NCBI GenBank assembly: GCA_965231165.1
Contig: OZ246421.1
Span: forward strand, 620,001-684,000
Reading direction: 5' to 3'
Origin: Micavibrio_C sp965231165
GTDB lineage: Bacteria > Pseudomonadota > Alphaproteobacteria > Micavibrionales > Micavibrionaceae
DNA: 64,000 bases
This document shows positions 1-8,728 of this stretch, piece by piece; positions within the stretch are counted from its first letter, which is position 1, and every line of letters begins with the position of its first letter. A program made the position numbers and the translations under genes. The notes beneath the pieces were generated by a model, which saw nothing but the letters and a program-made list of their open reading frames with translations, was not told the origin of the DNA and searched no databases.

Positions 1-166
1 CTGAATTTTGCGTAGCCTTAGGTCATTCGACCCTGTTAATTTCCAGTTAACTTACAGGAAGTTTGGCTTTTCGTCAAATTATTTTTCATAATTTCTTAAG
101 AAGGGGGCAAGATTTGATCGTTTCCCGTTGTGTTTGGAAAATTTATCTTTATATTTCAATGTGTTA

Positions 167-2185
167 TTAAATATCTATGTCCTGCACGAATTCGGCGCGT
201 TCCTGAATAAACTGGAAGCGGGCGTCGGCATTGCGGCCCATCAGGCGTTCCACCAGATCATCGACTTCGGCGTTTCCGCCTTTATAGCCGTCTTCAGCAG
301 CCAGTTCAGCCGTGATACCGAGGGCTTCCATGGCATGTGGCAGTGCCACACGCACCAGCGTGCGGCTGGCGGGGTTCATTGTGGTTTCTTTTAGCTGCGA
401 GGCGGGCATTTCGCCCAGACCTTTAAAGCGGCTGGTGTCGACTTTGGATTTGCCTTTGAAAATTGTTTTCATCAGTTCGTCTTTGTGCGCGTCATCGCGG
501 GCATAGACGGTGTTGCCGCCAGCCGAGAGGCGATAGAGCGGGGGCAGGGCTAGATAGAGCTGGCCCTTTTCGATCATCGGGCGCATCTGCGTATAGAAGA
601 ATGTCACCAGCAATGAAGCGATGTGCGCGCCATCGACGTCAGCATCGGTCATGATGATGACTTTCTCGTAGCGCAGGTTTTCAAGTTTGAAATCTCTTCC
701 GGAGCCGCAGCCGAGGGCGAGGATCAGATCCTGGATTTCCTGGTTGGCGCGCATTTTTTCGTTGGTGGCGCTGACGACGTTGAGGATTTTGCCGCGCAGG
801 GGCAGGATCGCTTGCGTTTCGCGGTTGCGGCCCTGCTTGGCGGAGCCACCTGCCGAGTCACCCTCGACGATGAAAATTTCGGTGCCTTCGGGGTCTTGTT
901 TGCTGCAATCCGCAAGTTTGCCGGGCAGGCGCAGTTTGCGTGTCGCGGATTTGCGCGACATCAATTTATCGTCTTTGCGGCGCTGGCGTTCTTCGGCGCG
1001 GTCGATGATGGTTTCGAGCAGGTTTCTGGCAGCGGCAGGGTCGCCGGTCAGCCAGTGATCGAAATGATCCTTGATCGCGGTTTCGACCCAGCGTGTGGCT
1101 TCGTTCGTCGCCAGCCTGTCTTTGGTTTGGCCCTGAAATTGCGGGTCGCGGATAAAGACGGAGAGCAGCATCGCCGCGCCGCCCATAATATCGTCCGCCG
1201 TAATGATTGCGCCCTTTTTATTGCCGGTCAGTTCGGCGTAGCCTTTGAGGCCGCGTGAAAGCGCATTGCGCAAGCCTTGTTCGTGCGTACCGCCCATGGG
1301 TGTGGGGACGGTGTTACAGTATGAGTGTGTGAAGCCGTCGCCTTCTTCGGGCCATGCGACGGCGAACTCTACCTGTCCGGCGTTATCGGGCAGTTTGCCG
1401 TTTCCGTAGAAGGCTTTCGGCGTCAGCGTGGCGCGTTTTTCCAGCGAGGCTTCGAGGAAGTCGAGCAGGCCTTTGGGGAATTTAAAGATATCCTTTTCAG
1501 GAATCTTGTCGTTTTCCAGCAGAACGGGATCGCAGTGCCAGTGAATTTCCACGCCGCGGAACAGATATGCCTTGGAGCGGGCCATCTGATAAATCCATGT
1601 GGGCTTGAAGTGCGCTTTCGCACCGAAGATATCGGGATCGGCGTGGAAGTTGACGGAGGTGCCTTGCTCGGTCGTCTTGCCTTTTTTCTCCAGCTTGGTT
1701 TGTGGAACGCCGCGCGCATATTCCTGATGGTAAAGTATGCCGCCACGGCAGACCTCGATAATCATCTTGTCGGAGAGAGCATTGACGACGGAGCTGCCGA
1801 CGCCGTGCAGACCGCCTGAGGTTTCATAAACCTTGCCGCTGAATTTGCCGCCTGAATGCAGGGTGGTGAGGATGACCTCCAGCGCAGACTTTCCGGGATA
1901 TTTGGGGTGGTTATCGACCGGGATGCCGCGGCCATTATCGGTAATGGTGACCGAACCATCGGCATTCATAAAAATCTGGATACGGTTGGCATAGCCGGCG
2001 ACGGCTTCGTCCATGGAGTTATCGAGAATTTCGCTGACCAGATGGTGAAGGGCGCGTTCATCCGTGCCGCCGATATACATGCCGGGACGGCGGCGGACAG
2101 GCTCAAGCCCCTCCAGAACCTCAATGTCGGAAGCATCGTAAGTGTCGGTTTTCTCGGCTTTTTTGGCGTTAAACAGATCTGCCAT
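167..2185 (-). CDS. parE: DNA topoisomerase IV subunit B (ParE)
   Basis: This is the ATPase subunit of topoisomerase IV, which works with ParC to decatenate daughter chromosomes. The 672-residue protein has an N-terminal GHKL ATPase domain, with EILDNSMDEA, DNGRGIPVD and GGLHGVGSSVVNALS in the first 130 residues. A TOPRIM domain follows, with EGDSAGG and the acidic DADVDGAH motif in the last third. The length and the absence of the roughly 165-residue TOPRIM insertion of many GyrB proteins favour ParE over GyrB. It is transcribed divergently from the thioesterase gene, with about 120 bases between them. The start at MADLFNAKK fits family N-termini. ParC is not in the window. Confidence 0.93.
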   Translation of the reverse strand: MADLFNAKKAEKTDTYDASDIEVLEGLEPVRRRPGMYIGGTDERALHHLVSEILDNSMDEAVAGYANRIQIFMNADGSVTITDNGRGIPVDNHPKYPGKSALEVILTTLHSGGKFSGKVYETSGGLHGVGSSVVNALSDKMIIEVCRGGILYHQEYARGVPQTKLEKKGKTTEQGTSVNFHADPDIFGAKAHFKPTWIYQMARSKAYLFRGVEIHWHCDPVLLENDKIPEKDIFKFPKGLLDFLEASLEKRATLTPKAFYGNGKLPDNAGQVEFAVAWPEEGDGFTHSYCNTVPTPMGGTHEQGLRNALSRGLKGYAELTGNKKGAIITADDIMGGAAMLLSVFIRDPQFQGQTKDRLATNEATRWVETAIKDHFDHWLTGDPAAARNLLETIIDRAEERQRRKDDKLMSRKSATRKLRLPGKLADCSKQDPEGTEIFIVEGDSAGGSAKQGRNRETQAILPLRGKILNVVSATNEKMRANQEIQDLILALGCGSGRDFKLENLRYEKVIIMTDADVDGAHIASLLVTFFYTQMRPMIEKGQLYLALPPLYRLSAGGNTVYARDDAHKDELMKTIFKGKSKVDTSRFKGLGEMPASQLKETTMNPASRTLVRVALPHAMEALGITAELAAEDGYKGGNAEVDDLVERLMGRNADARFQFIQERAEFVQDIDI

Positions 2186-2306
2186 AATGTACCCGCATTC
2201 TTAAGTCATGATACTCGAAAGGCTTGTAACGTCTGGACTTCCGGTCTTTTTAGATAGACAATCAGGGTGCAATTGAAAAGCCAAAAGTTAACAACAGTCT
2301 TGAGAT

Positions 2307-2729
2307 ATGCCCAGTAATCCTGATCACACCATAGACCTTCCCGCAGAAATACGGGGGCGCGACCCCGTTCTTGTCATGATTCCCATGCCCGCCGATACGA
2401 ACGCCCATGGCGACATTTTCGGTGGCTGGCTGCTGGCGCAGATGGACCTGGCGGCGGGAACGGCGGCTTATTTGTTTACGCGCGGCACACCGGTGAAGAC
2501 ACGGGCGATTAGTGAGATCGAGTTTCATAAACCGGTTTATGTCGGCGACAAGGTGTCCATCTACAGCCACATCGTCAAGGTGGGTAATACATCGGTTACC
2601 ATCAAGATTGAATCATGGGTTTTGCGCCGCAAGGAGCTGATTTTTGAAAAGGTCACCGAAGGTGTTTTTACAATGGTGGCTGTGGGGCCGGATGGGCGCC
2701 CGACAGCGGTGAACGGGAAGCAGGGTTAA
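2307..2729 (+). CDS. Acyl-CoA thioesterase, YciA-like hot-dog fold
   Basis: This 140-residue protein probably hydrolyses acyl-CoA thioesters in the cytoplasm. The single hot-dog domain is recognisable from PMPADTNAHGDIFGGWLLAQMD near residues 32-53, where the Asn-Ala-His-Gly-Asp segment carries the usual catalytic Asp. The strand pattern RAISEIEFHKPVYVGDKVSIYS is typical of the YciA/BACH group. The length is normal for a single-domain bacterial member. It lies 13 bases upstream of a secreted protein gene and may share its transcript. The substrate chain length cannot be read from the sequence. Confidence 0.85.
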   Translation: MPSNPDHTIDLPAEIRGRDPVLVMIPMPADTNAHGDIFGGWLLAQMDLAAGTAAYLFTRGTPVKTRAISEIEFHKPVYVGDKVSIYSHIVKVGNTSVTIKIESWVLRRKELIFEKVTEGVFTMVAVGPDGRPTAVNGKQG

Positions 2730-2742
2730 GGGGATGCGCAGC

Positions 2743-4170
2743 ATGACGGTAAATTATTCGATTCAGAAGTGGGCTGTTCTGGGGATTCTTGGTTTGTTCG
2801 GGGTGGGTGGTCTGACGGGCGTTGTTTATGCACAGGCCATCGATATCAACAAGATCAACAAAATTCCCCGGTATGAAACAGTGCCCGAGGCCGAGTTCAT
2901 AGCGAAATCAAAAGAATTCACCGAGATTCCGCAAGGGGACAAATATCTTGAGTACTCCATTCGTATGCGTGAGGGGTGGCAGAAACTGGAGATGACTGAA
3001 GAGGAGCGTGTGGCCCAGGTTGATAAGGTGATGGAAGAAGGAAAATCAGCGGATCCTTTCGATATTTCCAATCTTCGCGACAAGCAACTGGTTGAGGAAA
3101 AGAATAACATTCAGTCGAGCGAAGCTGAAGACTCGGAGGTTGCCGATGTCGGGGAAGATAAGGGCGACATGATGTCGAGGTCCGGTAAAATGAACCGCCG
3201 TTTGATTGTGCCAAAAGATACGATCGCCCTTTTGGGGCCTATTGCCAGATATACCGGACCTGCCAACATCCTGGCACCGTCCCGCCTTGAAATTTTTGCC
3301 ATGCAGATGAAGCATGATATTACCACCCGTAACTGGTTTTTGAATTTTATCCTGTCGCATAACTACACCCTGACCGGCATGCAGCATGTGAGCGATAATC
3401 GTGTCGATGCTGAATATGTGCTGATCGAAAAAGGTATTACTTATGTGGTGAGAACGGCGGCCATATCCAATGGTTCACGTATGATTCTGATTTCCTATTA
3501 TGTTCCGGAACAGTTCTGGGAAAAGGAGAAGGGGTTTCAGCAACAGACCATCGATTCGTTTAAGTTTCTGAATCCCGAAAAAACAAAAATCGATGACAAG
3601 CGTACGCATGGCTTCCTTGATCTGGTCAAATTTACCTATCCCGTCGCATGGAAGTTGATAGCGCCGAACATTTATTCAATGGATAATATGACGGCCAAAC
3701 TTCTTTATTCTATTGATGAGAAAACCCTTGACGGTGAAATTGACATTAGTCTGATTTCAACTGAGCTGGATACCACCCTGATGAAAGAGGTTGAATATCT
3801 GCGGCAGGATCTCAAGAAGCGGGGATTCAACACCGGTAAGGCCCTGGATACGATGGGGACTTATACTTTTAGCGACAAGATTACATTCAGCCGTGTCGAG
3901 GCTTATGAGGTTTCCGGTAGCAAGAAGGATTATATTGATTACGAGTACTGGCTCGCGATTATGGTGGAAGACAGGTACTATTATATAGTGACCATGCTGA
4001 CGCCGGGGCGTGGTGCGGACTTTTACAAATGGGCCCGTAACACGGAAACTTTTAGCGCTGTTATACAAAGCTTGATGCCACAAAAGGCCGGGGAAACGCT
4101 GGATGCGAATTTTATGAATAAGGTGAGCGGCACTGATAGCGGTGGCGCTCCGGTAGTGGGAAAAAAATAA
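2743..4170 (+). CDS. Secreted protein of unknown function with two related domains
   Basis: I do not recognise this protein (475 residues from the chosen start). It begins with a signal peptide: a hydrophobic run ILGLFGVGGLTGVVY and a probable cleavage after AQA, so it should be periplasmic. A charged, low-complexity linker lies near residues 80-150. Two similar segments follow. Each ends in a strand-rich stretch and a Ser-Phe or Ser-Leu motif near a proline (SFKFLNP near 285 and SLMP near 450), which suggests a duplicated domain, perhaps of PsbP/DcrB-like fold (inference). I chose the second ATG because the AAGGGG ribosome site is about 9 bases away, whereas it abuts the ATG at 2734. A terminator follows. 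Confidence 0.7.
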   Translation: MTVNYSIQKWAVLGILGLFGVGGLTGVVYAQAIDINKINKIPRYETVPEAEFIAKSKEFTEIPQGDKYLEYSIRMREGWQKLEMTEEERVAQVDKVMEEGKSADPFDISNLRDKQLVEEKNNIQSSEAEDSEVADVGEDKGDMMSRSGKMNRRLIVPKDTIALLGPIARYTGPANILAPSRLEIFAMQMKHDITTRNWFLNFILSHNYTLTGMQHVSDNRVDAEYVLIEKGITYVVRTAAISNGSRMILISYYVPEQFWEKEKGFQQQTIDSFKFLNPEKTKIDDKRTHGFLDLVKFTYPVAWKLIAPNIYSMDNMTAKLLYSIDEKTLDGEIDISLISTELDTTLMKEVEYLRQDLKKRGFNTGKALDTMGTYTFSDKITFSRVEAYEVSGSKKDYIDYEYWLAIMVEDRYYYIVTMLTPGRGADFYKWARNTETFSAVIQSLMPQKAGETLDANFMNKVSGTDSGGAPVVGKK

Positions 4171-4186
4171 AATTATGGTGCTTGAT

Positions 4187-4215
4187 AAAAAAGCCCGGCA
4201 TATGCCGGGCTTTTT
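4187..4215. terminator. Bidirectional rho-independent terminator
   Basis: A perfect palindrome, AAGCCCGGCA/TGCCGGGCTT, is flanked by A-runs on the left and T-runs on the right. It lies between the converging secreted-protein gene and glnA, so it can end transcripts on both strands. Confidence 0.9.
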
Positions 4216-4231
4216 GTTGAGATGGTTCCGA

Positions 4232-5662
4232 TTAGCCTGAGTAATACATCAGGTATTCAATCGGGTGCGGCATGGTTTCGAAGGCTTCGATCTCTTCCAT
4301 TTTCAGATCAATATAGGATTCGAGCATGTCGGCGGTGAATACATCGCCTTGCAGCAGGAATTCATGGTCAGCGCGCAGCGATTCAACGGCCTCACGCAGT
4401 GAGCCGCAGACGGTTGGTACCTTGCGCAGTTCTTCTTCCGGCAGTTCGTACAGGTTCTTGTCCATGGCTTCGCCTGGGTGGATTTTGTTTTTAATCCCGT
4501 CGATACCGGCCATCAGCATGGCGGCATAGGCGAGGTAAGGGTTTGCCAGCGGATCCGGGAAGCGGACTTCCACACGTTTTCCCTTCGGTGACGAGACATA
4601 CGGAATGCGGCAGGAAGCTGAGCGGTTGCGCGAGGAGTAGGCCAGCAGCACGGGCGCTTCATAGCCCGGCACCAGACGCTTGTAGCTGTTGGTGGCGGGG
4701 TTGGTGATTGCGTTCAGTGCTTTGGCGTGTTTGATAATGCCGCCGATATAGAACAGGCACATTTCAGAGAGGCCTGCATACTGATCGCCCGCGAATAGCG
4801 GCTTGCCGCCTTTCCACAGTGACTGGTGGCAGTGCATGCCGGAGCCGTTGTCGCCATAGACAGGTTTCGGCATGAAGGTTGCTGTCTTGCCGTAGGCGTG
4901 GGCGACGTTGAACACAACGTGTTTGTAGAGCTGCATGTTGTCGGCGCATTCGACCATGGTGGCGAATTTAATGCCGAGTTCGACCTGACTGGCTGCCACT
5001 TCGTGGTGATGTTTTTCAACGGGTACGCCGACATTCTTCAATACCGTGACCATTTCAGCGCGGATATCAGATGTGCTGTCGACCGGTGCGTCGGGGAAGT
5101 AGCCGCCCTTTATGCGCGGGCGGTGACCCATGTTGCCTTCGGGATATTCACGGCCTGAATTATACGGGCCTTCGATATCGTCGATCTTGTAACTGACTTC
5201 GTTCATATCGACTTTAAAGCGGACGTCATCAAACAGGAAGAATTCAGCTTCGGGGCCGAAGTAAATTGTATCGGCAATGCCTTGTGCCAGCGCATAAGTT
5301 TCAGCGGCCTTGGCGATGGAGCGGGGATCGCGGACATAGTTCTTGCCGGTGGAGGGTTCATAAACATCGCAGAAAATCTTGACGGTGGGCTGGGCTGCGA
5401 ACGGGTCGAAGCAGGCCTTGGTCACGTCGGGTTTCAGGATCATGTCGGATTCGTTGATCGCTTTCCAGCCCGCGATGGAGGAACCGTCGAACATCACGCC
5501 GTCTTCGAGGAATTCTTTGTCGATGGTGTCGATATGCTGGGCCGTATGCTGCAATTTGCCGCGCATGTCCGTGAACAGGAAATCGACATACTGGATGTCG
5601 TTCTCTTTGAGGACTTTGATGAATTCGGGGATGGTTTTGCAGTTAATCAAGCCGTCAGACAT
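4232..5662 (-). CDS. glnA: Glutamine synthetase, type I
   Basis: GlnA condenses glutamate and ammonia to glutamine using ATP and is the central enzyme of nitrogen assimilation. The 476-residue protein is the normal size for type I. It carries the beta-grasp start (VDFLFTDMRGK), the MFDGSSIAGW segment, the metal and glutamate motif NGSGMHCHQSLWK, and the C-terminal MDKNLYELPEEE. Tyr405 in that motif corresponds to the adenylylation site of GSI-beta enzymes, so control by GlnE is expected. The start MSDGL has an AAAGGATC ribosome site. The ATG 36 bases further upstream would add residues the family lacks and would translate through a palindrome. Many alphaproteobacteria have glnB just upstream. 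Here there is none. Confidence 0.95.
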   Translation of the reverse strand: MSDGLINCKTIPEFIKVLKENDIQYVDFLFTDMRGKLQHTAQHIDTIDKEFLEDGVMFDGSSIAGWKAINESDMILKPDVTKACFDPFAAQPTVKIFCDVYEPSTGKNYVRDPRSIAKAAETYALAQGIADTIYFGPEAEFFLFDDVRFKVDMNEVSYKIDDIEGPYNSGREYPEGNMGHRPRIKGGYFPDAPVDSTSDIRAEMVTVLKNVGVPVEKHHHEVAASQVELGIKFATMVECADNMQLYKHVVFNVAHAYGKTATFMPKPVYGDNGSGMHCHQSLWKGGKPLFAGDQYAGLSEMCLFYIGGIIKHAKALNAITNPATNSYKRLVPGYEAPVLLAYSSRNRSASCRIPYVSSPKGKRVEVRFPDPLANPYLAYAAMLMAGIDGIKNKIHPGEAMDKNLYELPEEELRKVPTVCGSLREAVESLRADHEFLLQGDVFTADMLESYIDLKMEEIEAFETMPHPIEYLMYYSG

Positions 5663-5686
5663 TACAGTGGATCCTTTATAAGTGGT

Positions 5687-5727
5687 GGTGCATTGCACCC
5701 ATGTATAAATCGCATAGCAGTTATGCG
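5687..5727 (-). promoter_or_regulatory. Two palindromes upstream of glnA
   Basis: A 13-base palindrome (GGTGCA-T-TGCACC, 5687-5699) and a 17-base one (CGCATA-N5-TATGCG, 5711-5727) lie 25-65 bases upstream of the glnA start. They could be operator sites. The first resembles NtrC half-sites, but in the reverse arrangement to the NtrC consensus, so I do not call it an NtrC box. Confidence 0.4.
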
Positions 5728-5852
5728 CAAGGGTGAAAATAGCATGACGTCTAAAAAATTGTCTATGGGGGTTCTCTTATTTTTTAAGGATTTAGGTGGA
5801 CAACTCTTGACCGGAACAGGCAATCTGGATTAGAGAAAGTACCTCTTATTGT

Positions 5853-5929
5853 GGCGGCTGTAGCTCAGTTGGTAGAGCCCTCGGTTGTGGTCCGAGTGGT
5901 CGTGGGTTCGAGTCCCATCAGTCGCCCCA
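5853..5929 (+). tRNA. tRNA-His (GTG)
   Basis: The cloverleaf is complete. The acceptor stem GCGGCTG/CAGTCGC has one G-T pair. The anticodon stem CTCGG/CCGAG encloses TTGTGGT, giving anticodon GTG. The T-arm is normal and CCA is encoded. Base 5853 is G, matching the extra G at -1, and the discriminator is C73. Both are the canonical bacterial His identity elements. Confidence 0.96.
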
Positions 5930-5966
5930 CTCCCCTTCTTATTTTTCATATTTTAAAAGAGTATAA

Positions 5967-5984
5967 AGACCGCCGAAGCGGTCT
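5967..5984 (+). terminator. Weak hairpin downstream of tRNA-His
   Basis: A 7-bp stem AGACCGC/GCGGTCT with a 4-base loop lies about 40 bases after the tRNA. The following T-run is poor, so terminator function is uncertain. Confidence 0.35.
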
Positions 5985-6127
5985 CTATTGCGAAGTCATG
6001 GGTTTGGAAACTCTTGCACCTCATTGTTCTTTGATATGCTGACTTAAAAACAATGCTCAATCGGGGTTCTGCTTTGAAAACCCTTCGTGCTATTTTCCTG
6101 GCGGGCTGTTCGCCTTATATTGTCGGT

Positions 6128-6964
6128 ATGTCTATGTCTGAGCCCATTATAAACAGTGCTGATTTGTGGAAGGGTATGCTGCCCTTTCCGGGGCATGACG
6201 CCCATAAATATACGCGGGGGCATTTGATCGTGCTGGGCGGTGTCCGGATGACGGGGGCGGCGCGGATGGCATCGGAAGCCGCGATGCGCATGGGCTGCGG
6301 CGTCTGCACGATCGTGTCGACTGCTGAGGTGCGCGATATCTATCTTAAGGGCGCGCCACATGTGATGTTTGAGCCTTATGAGCAACTCAACAAATTTCCG
6401 CTGCATTTGAAGGATGCGCGGCGTACGGCCTTTGTGGCGGGGCCGGGGGCGGGACAGGATGATGAGGAAGTGCTGCGTCAGGCCGTGCTCGGGGCGTTAG
6501 GCACGAAAAAGCCCGGTGTTCTGGATGCTGATGCCCTGAATATCTTTGAGGCCTATCCGGAAAGATTGTTTGGGGCGCTAGACAGTCATTGTGTGCTGAC
6601 ACCCCATGAGGGGGAGTTTGCGCGGCTGTTTCCGGGGCTGGAGGGCTCGCGGGAGAAACGGGCGGCTGCGGCGGCCCGACAATCGGGGGCGGTTGTCCTG
6701 TTGAAGGGGGCTGAGACCGTTATTGCGCATCCTGACGGGCGGATTGTGGTGAATGATCATGCGACGCCATGGCTGGCGACGGCAGGGGCTGGGGATGTGC
6801 TGGCGGGGATTGTGGGTGGATTGCTGGCGCAGGGCATGGATTGTTTTATGGCAAGTTGTGCGGCGGCGTGGATTCACGGTGAGGCCGCGCTGCGGTTTGG
6901 TCCGGGACTGACCGCGCCGGATATAATTGCAGGCATTCCGGGTGTCTTACGGGATTTCGCTTGA
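6128..6964 (+). CDS. nnrD: ADP-dependent (S)-NAD(P)H-hydrate dehydratase
   Basis: This enzyme repairs damaged hydrated NADH and NADPH using ADP. The protein (about 278 residues from this start) is a ribokinase-fold YjeF C-terminal domain. Visible motifs are HKYTRGHLIVLGG near the start, VLDADALN and TPHEGEFARL in the middle, and the nucleotide and catalytic motif TAGAGDVLAG near the end. The N-terminal epimerase domain (NnrE), usually fused in bacterial YjeF proteins, is absent. An ATG at 6053 would add 25 residues without a good ribosome site, and ATG 6134 is also possible. In many alphaproteobacteria a yjeF gene neighbours glnB-glnA, which fits the position beside glnA here. Confidence 0.85.
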   Translation: MSMSEPIINSADLWKGMLPFPGHDAHKYTRGHLIVLGGVRMTGAARMASEAAMRMGCGVCTIVSTAEVRDIYLKGAPHVMFEPYEQLNKFPLHLKDARRTAFVAGPGAGQDDEEVLRQAVLGALGTKKPGVLDADALNIFEAYPERLFGALDSHCVLTPHEGEFARLFPGLEGSREKRAAAAARQSGAVVLLKGAETVIAHPDGRIVVNDHATPWLATAGAGDVLAGIVGGLLAQGMDCFMASCAAAWIHGEAALRFGPGLTAPDIIAGIPGVLRDFA

Positions 6965-7017
6965 TATTTGCCCGCGATTCTGGTTTTTGAAGGGCGTCCT
7001 GTTTTTTCAAGGATCGG

Positions 7018-7102
7018 GCGGATGTGGCGGAATTGGTAGACGCACTGGATTTAGGTTCCAGCGGAGTGATCCGTGGGGGTTCAAGTCCCTTCATCCGCAC
7101 CA
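7018..7102 (+). tRNA. tRNA-Leu (TAG)
   Basis: This is an 85-base class II tRNA. The acceptor stem is GCGGATG/CATCCGC, the anticodon stem CTGGA/TCCAG encloses TTTAGGT (anticodon TAG), the variable arm is long, and A73 and CCA are encoded. It lies 35 bases upstream of tig and may be cotranscribed with it. Confidence 0.96.
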
Positions 7103-7136
7103 GCTTGAACAGGACGCTAACATGTTAAGGTAAGAG

Positions 7137-8540
7137 ATGAACAACGCCATGCAAGCTAAAGAAATCAAAAAAGAAAACCTGAGTGTTCAGTACGAAGTGA
7201 CTGTCACGGCATCCGATATCAGCCGTCATGTTGACGAGCGTCTGAAGGAAGTCGGCAAAACCGTGAAAATCGCCGGTTTCCGTCCGGGTAAGATACCGCT
7301 CGATATTCTGAAGAAGCGTTACAGCAAGGCCGTGATGGGCGAAGTTCTTGAGTTGGCTGTTAATGAAGCATCGGCAAAAGTGATTCAAGACAATAACTTG
7401 CGTCCCGCTCTTCAACCAAAAATTGAAGTGAAAGAATTCGATGACGGCAAAGACCTCGTGTACACGATGGCCGTTGAATTGCTGCCTGACTTTAAAGTGA
7501 CAGACCTGAAAACGATCAAGGTTGAAAAGCCTGTCGTTAAAGTCGAGAAGAAACAAATTGATGAGGCGCTGGAGCGTATTGCCAAGGGCAACCGCGAAAC
7601 GGAACCCGTCACGGAAGATCGCGCCACCAAGACAGGCGATATTCTGGTTATTGATTTTCATGGCCGCACCGCCAAGGACAACAAGCCGCACCCGGGCATG
7701 CATGCCCACGATGCGCAACTGGAACTGGGCAGCGGACAATTCATTCCGGGCTTTGAAGAGCAACTGGTCGGCAAGAAGGTTGGCGACAAGGTTGAAGTGA
7801 AAGTGACGTTCCCTGAGCAATATCATGCCGCTGAACTGGCTGGTCAGGACGCGATCTTTGACACGGAAGTGAAATCGATCCTGCAAGCCAAGGCGACCGA
7901 GATCAATGATGACTTCGCGAAGAAACTGGGCCTCGACAGCGAGAAAGCCCTGCGTGACATCATCGAAGGCCAGATCCAGTCCGAATACGACAATCTGAGC
8001 CGCCAGAAAGTGAAGCGCGCGCTTCTCGATACGCTGGATGATGCGCACGAGTTTGAAATTCCGTCCGGTATGAAGGATCTGGAATACCAGAACATCCTGA
8101 TGCAGGTGAAGATGGAGCGTCAGGCTGACCTGAAGGACGGAGAACTGGTTCTTTCCAAAGAGGAAGAAGAAGAACTTCATGCGATTGCTGAGCGCCGTGT
8201 GCGTCTGGGTCTGGTGCTGTCCGAAGTGGGCCGTGCCAACAATGTCCAGATCACCGATCAGGAAATGCAACGCGCCGTGATTAACGAAGCGCAACGCTAT
8301 CCGGGTCAGGAAGCGCAAGTGTTCGAATATTACCGCAAGAACCGTCAGGCCCTCGAAGCGCTGCGTGCGCCGGTGTTTGAAGACAAGGTTGTTGATTTCG
8401 TTCTCGAACTGGCAACGGTGACCGAGAAGTCAGTCACCATTGAAGACCTGACCAAGGAAGAGGAAGAAGAATCCTACCTTGAAAAGAAAAAAGGCAAAGG
8501 CGGCAGCGCCAAGCCTAAGGCTGAAAAGAAGAAGGCCTAG
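7137..8540 (+). CDS. tig: Trigger factor, ribosome-associated chaperone
   Basis: Trigger factor binds the ribosome exit tunnel (protein L23) and folds nascent chains. The 467-residue protein has the N-terminal ribosome-binding domain with the signature GFRPGKIPLDILKKRYS near residues 48-64. A PPIase (FKBP-like) domain follows around 165-250 (GSGQFIPGFEEQLVGKKVG), then a helical C-terminal substrate-binding domain and a Lys/Glu-rich tail. The length is slightly above the usual 430-450 because of this tail. The start is set by AAGG about 8 bases upstream; an ATG four codons later lacks that spacing. The tig-clpP-lon-hupB order is common in proteobacteria. A strong terminator closes the gene. 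Confidence 0.95.
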   Translation: MNNAMQAKEIKKENLSVQYEVTVTASDISRHVDERLKEVGKTVKIAGFRPGKIPLDILKKRYSKAVMGEVLELAVNEASAKVIQDNNLRPALQPKIEVKEFDDGKDLVYTMAVELLPDFKVTDLKTIKVEKPVVKVEKKQIDEALERIAKGNRETEPVTEDRATKTGDILVIDFHGRTAKDNKPHPGMHAHDAQLELGSGQFIPGFEEQLVGKKVGDKVEVKVTFPEQYHAAELAGQDAIFDTEVKSILQAKATEINDDFAKKLGLDSEKALRDIIEGQIQSEYDNLSRQKVKRALLDTLDDAHEFEIPSGMKDLEYQNILMQVKMERQADLKDGELVLSKEEEEELHAIAERRVRLGLVLSEVGRANNVQITDQEMQRAVINEAQRYPGQEAQVFEYYRKNRQALEALRAPVFEDKVVDFVLELATVTEKSVTIEDLTKEEEEESYLEKKKGKGGSAKPKAEKKKA

Positions 8541-8563
8541 AGCTTTCATCGAGATGACAGAAT

Positions 8564-8606
8564 TTAAAGGACGGGGTAGTTATATCCCGTCCTTTAACTT
8601 TTTTAG
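8564..8606 (+). terminator. Rho-independent terminator of tig
   Basis: A perfect 12-bp stem, TTAAAGGACGGG/CCCGTCCTTTAA, is followed by CTTTTTT 24 bases after the tig stop codon. Confidence 0.92.
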
Positions 8607-8728
8607 GCTTCCAGGTTGTTACTAGATGATTGTTCTGGATTGATATTGTGTGCTTTGGGCTGTAAACTCTAAAAATACGCTGTAAATCAGCCTCTGATAT
8701 AAAAACAACAAAAACCATGAGGACGAAA

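Noticed and set aside
623..1258. Long plus-strand frames inside parE
   Set aside because: They mirror the codon pattern of parE and show no family motifs. The same holds for similar frames opposite lon, tig, nuoL, dnaE and the cassette genes.
5687..5699. NtrC binding site
   Set aside because: The half-sites are in the opposite order to the NtrC consensus and the spacing is one base, so only a generic palindrome is claimed.
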